Of a stretch of DNA of 7,402 nucleotides, positions 5,096 through 7,402 are shown piece after piece. A program made the position numbers and the translations under genes. The notes beneath the pieces are model-generated. The model was not told the DNA's origin, searched no databases, and saw only the letters and a list, made by a program, of their open reading frames with translations. Source of the stretch: Nitrospinota bacterium (lineage in GTDB: Bacteria > UBA8248); contig WTGD01000431.1 of NCBI GenBank assembly GCA_011523725.1, forward strand, positions 1-7,402. Direction: 5' to 3'. Position 1 is the first letter of the stretch, and every line of letters begins with the position of its first letter.

Positions 5096-5515
5096 CTACT
5101 CCCCCTCCAGAATCCTTTTCAGGTTCGCCAGTTCGCGTATGTTCCGGAGCGTGCCGTCGCGGTGCCTGGCCTGGTTCTCGTATTCGTCGCACTCGACCGT
5201 GTGGAGGATGTGGGTGTAGGGGCCTTCTTCCTCGAAGTAGTAGCTGATGATCATGACGGGCGTCGTTGAATCGCCCTCGAAGTTGTGCCAGACGATTTTT
5301 TTATACGGCTCCCATACCATCATCTCCGAGACGTGCTCGGCCCCGCTCGTGTAGACCTGGTGGAAGCGGGTGCCCACGCCCGTTTTCTGCTCCGAAATGA
5401 TTCTGACGCTCTGGCTGAAATCCGCGATTTGCGGATGCGTCTCCACGTGGCCGATGAAGCCGAACACTTCCCGGGCCTGTGCGCGAATTTTTTCGATGAC
5501 CGCTACGGGAGGCAT
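5096..5515 (-). CDS. SRPBCC-fold (START/polyketide cyclase-like) protein, mirror copy
   Basis: Identical 139-residue protein to 1888-2307. It reads toward the toxin and stops 10 bp from the toxin frame's TAA. It is preceded by an AGGAG ribosome site abutting the hemW stop, so it is the second gene of a hemW operon. The ligand is unknown. Confidence 0.75.
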   Translation of the reverse strand: MPPVAVIEKIRAQAREVFGFIGHVETHPQIADFSQSVRIISEQKTGVGTRFHQVYTSGAEHVSEMMVWEPYKKIVWHNFEGDSTTPVMIISYYFEEEGPYTHILHTVECDEYENQARHRDGTLRNIRELANLKRILEGE

Positions 5516-5527
5516 ATGCGTTCTCCT

Positions 5528-6691
5528 TTACAAGAATTTCGCCAGGACCTGATTGGCCAGAAGGGTTCCCTTATCCGAAAGTCGAAGCCGGCCGTTCTCC
5601 CTCGCCACCAGGCCGGAATTCTCCAGTTCACGGAACAGTTCCCCGAATGCCTCTTCGGGCTCCGCGCCGCATTCCTGCGCGATTCGCCCCAGCGAGACGC
5701 CCTCTTTCACCCGAAGGCCGAGCATCAGGGCCTCGCCGAGCGCTTTTTCCGGCTCATCCACGCGCTCTGAGTTCGCGGTGGGATCGCTCGCGCTCTGCGC
5801 ATAGACGTCCGGTCTCGCGTGGTTCCAGAAACGCTCTCCCTTCAGAAGCGAATGCGCGCCCGCGCCGATACCCAGGTAATCCCCCCTGCGCCAGTAGTTC
5901 AGGTTGTGCCGGCACGCGAAGCCGGGCCTTGCGAAGTTGCTGATCTCGTATCGCTCGTAGCCGGCATCATGGAGAGCCGAATCCCTCATCTCCCACATGC
6001 GGAGCGCCGTCTCCTCATCGGGCAGGCCGCCGAGCTCCCCGCGCGCCTGTCGCGCATGAAACGCCGTGCCCGGCTCGATGGTCAGCTCGTAGGCGGAGAG
6101 GTGCTCGGGGCCGAGGTTGAGGGCGCATTCGATGTCCTGCGCCGCCGCCTCGATGGTCTGGTACGGGATGCCGAACATGAGGTCGAGCGAGACGTTCGAG
6201 AAGCCCGCCTCGCGCGCGGAGCGGAAAGCGCGCTCGGCGTCATCGCCCGTGTGGACCCGGTCGAGCCTTATGAGCGCCGCATCGTCGAACGTCTGCACGC
6301 CGATGCTGATGCGGTTGACGCCCGCTTCTCTCAGCGCGCCGAAGCGCTCGGCCTCCGCCGCGCCCGGGTTCGCCTCGAGGGTGATCTCGCAATCGGGGCC
6401 CAGGTCGAACGACGCGGCGATGAAGTCCAGAACGCGCCTCGTCTCCTCCGCCGGGAACAGCGAGGGCGTGCCCCCGCCGAAGAATACCGTGGCGACTTCA
6501 CGGCCTTTCAGCGAGAACTGCTCGACGCGGCTTCCCGCTTCCTCCACCAGCGCGTCCGCGTAGCGGCCCGCCCAGTCCTCGGCCGCGTGGCCTTTTTCCA
6601 GCAGAGTGTCCAGAGCGTATGAATTGAAGTCGCAATACCCGCACTTGGCGATGCAGAAGGGAATATGGACGTAGAGCGATAGCGGTTTCAT
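5528..6691 (-). CDS. hemW: HemW, radical SAM haem chaperone, mirror copy
   Basis: Identical 387-residue product to 712-1875. It has Cys13, Cys17 and Cys20 for the 4Fe-4S cluster, GGGTPS at 72-77, HNxxYW at 262-267, and a C-terminal HemN_C-like domain. It is divergent from the GAF regulator across a 96-bp gap. Exact identity to the other copy reflects the window's symmetry. Confidence 0.95.
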   Translation of the reverse strand: MKPLSLYVHIPFCIAKCGYCDFNSYALDTLLEKGHAAEDWAGRYADALVEEAGSRVEQFSLKGREVATVFFGGGTPSLFPAEETRRVLDFIAASFDLGPDCEITLEANPGAAEAERFGALREAGVNRISIGVQTFDDAALIRLDRVHTGDDAERAFRSAREAGFSNVSLDLMFGIPYQTIEAAAQDIECALNLGPEHLSAYELTIEPGTAFHARQARGELGGLPDEETALRMWEMRDSALHDAGYERYEISNFARPGFACRHNLNYWRRGDYLGIGAGAHSLLKGERFWNHARPDVYAQSASDPTANSERVDEPEKALGEALMLGLRVKEGVSLGRIAQECGAEPEEAFGELFRELENSGLVARENGRLRLSDKGTLLANQVLAKFL

Positions 6692-6787
6692 GGCGCGATC
6701 TTTTCCCGGCGAATTAGAAGCCCCAAAATCCTTTTCGATATGATACCCTTCCTTTCCATCATTTGGGAAAGCAGAAGGGGAGCAGGG
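6692..6787. promoter_or_regulatory. Divergent hemW / GAF regulator intergenic region, mirror copy
   Basis: Mirror of 616-711. The TATGAT (6739-6744) is the only fair -10 candidate toward the regulator, and AAGGGGA (6775-6781) is the ribosome site that decides its GTG start at 6788. Confidence 0.35.
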
Positions 6788-7402
6788 GTGGTCGTTCACA
6801 CGCTGTCCACCGAGGAGAGGCTGCGCGTCATCCAGCGGGTGGGGCACGTGCTCAATTCGAGCCTGGACATGGAAGCCGTCCTGAGCCGCGTGGCGCACGA
6901 GGCGAAGGCGATCTTTCCGCTGGATCATTTCGTGCTCTATCTCATGAACCCCGACAAGAAGACCTACACCATCCGCGCGCTCGTATCGAGCGACGAGATA
7001 CTGGACGCGCCTCACGAGGTCATACCCCTGGAAGGCGGTACGCTGGGCTGGCTCATCGAGCACCGCGAAGCGCCCTATGTGATTTACAAGGATTTGGACA
7101 GGGAACGCCCCTTCGCGGAGGATGAGGGCGTTTTCCGGCGCGGACTCAGGAGCGGAATACGCGCGCCGCTCGTCATCGGCGATGACATATTCGGGGAAAT
7201 CGCCGTCGCCAGCGCCTTGCCCAACCAGTTCACCGAAGAGATGGCGGAGTTTCTCTGCGAGCTCACGCCGGCCATCGCCACGGCGGTGGCGAACGCGCAG
7301 GCGTATGCCGAGCTCGAGGACATCAAGGACGGTTTTCACCAGGAGACGATTCATCTTCGCGATCAGATCAAGGAGATACACAGCTCCGACGAACTCATCG
7401 GT
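6788..7402 (+). CDS. GAF-domain transcriptional regulator, probably sigma-54 dependent, 5' part (mirror copy)
   Basis: Plus-strand copy of the truncated gene at 1-615: a GTG start, a GAF domain (about 8-172) and a charged helical linker. The window edge falls after residue 205, in SSDELIG, where an AAA+ sigma-54 interaction domain would be expected to start. The effector and targets are not visible. Its divergence from hemW does not by itself prove that it regulates hemW. Confidence 0.75.
   Translation, partial: MVVHTLSTEERLRVIQRVGHVLNSSLDMEAVLSRVAHEAKAIFPLDHFVLYLMNPDKKTYTIRALVSSDEILDAPHEVIPLEGGTLGWLIEHREAPYVIYKDLDRERPFAEDEGVFRRGLRSGIRAPLVIGDDIFGEIAVASALPNQFTEEMAEFLCELTPAIATAVANAQAYAELEDIKDGFHQETIHLRDQIKEIHSSDELIG

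Larger units (their letters stand above)
3702..7402 (-). repeat. Right arm of window-length perfect inverted repeat
   Basis: This is the exact reverse complement of 1-3701. It is the more convenient arm to read, because the toxin-antitoxin operon and the truncated GAF regulator lie on the plus strand here. The window ends at mirror-image points within the GAF regulator, as expected if one sequence path had been joined to its own reverse complement. Confidence 0.97.

Noticed and set aside
1..7402. Hairpin telomere or linear plasmid dimer
   Set aside because: No replication, telomere-resolvase or phage genes are visible, and the arms carry housekeeping and regulatory genes. It is kept only as a minor alternative in the findings.

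Overview
The window is a perfect inverted repeat of itself. Bases 1-3701 and 3702-7402 are exact reverse complements, so position x mirrors 7403-x and the axis falls between 3701 and 3702. It therefore holds only about 3.7 kb of independent information, and every gene appears twice, once per strand. The symmetry reaches both ends with no mismatch seen, and the genes are ordinary chromosomal ones. The most likely explanation is a fold-back artefact from assembly or amplification, anchored on nested palindromes at the centre. A real giant palindrome or hairpin-ended replicon is possible but much less likely. The right arm is the easier one to read.

Right arm from the axis outward: (1) a central block (3439-3964) made of three copies of a 28-bp perfect palindrome alternating with inverted copies of a 104-bp segment, which carries the last codons and stop of an unidentified gene; (2) a candidate promoter and operator-like inverted repeat (3971-4032); (3) a Panacea-domain antitoxin (4112-4666), followed 2 bp later by its probable toxin (4669-4923), whose frame is cut by an in-frame TAG but continues to a TAA at 5085; (4) convergent to these, on the minus strand, an SRPBCC-fold protein (5096-5515) directly downstream of hemW (5528-6691) in a probable two-gene operon; (5) divergent from hemW, the N-terminal GAF part of a regulator, probably sigma-54 dependent, running off the end (6788-7402). 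The left arm is the mirror image.

Organism: bacterial, with GC-rich housekeeping genes. If the regulator is indeed sigma-54 dependent, this fits proteobacteria-like (for example deltaproteobacterial), Nitrospirota-like or related Gram-negative lineages; nothing here fixes the taxon. The toxin-antitoxin module is visibly AT-richer than hemW and the GAF gene, which fits horizontal acquisition.

How the genes work together: HemW is the radical-SAM haem-handling protein related to HemN. The SRPBCC protein is probably co-transcribed with it, but its ligand is unknown. The Panacea pair is a self-contained toxin-antitoxin operon with no functional tie to its neighbours. The most biologically interesting item is the amber codon inside the toxin, with toxin-like sequence continuing in frame for 53 codons and a hairpin beginning 12 nt after the stop.
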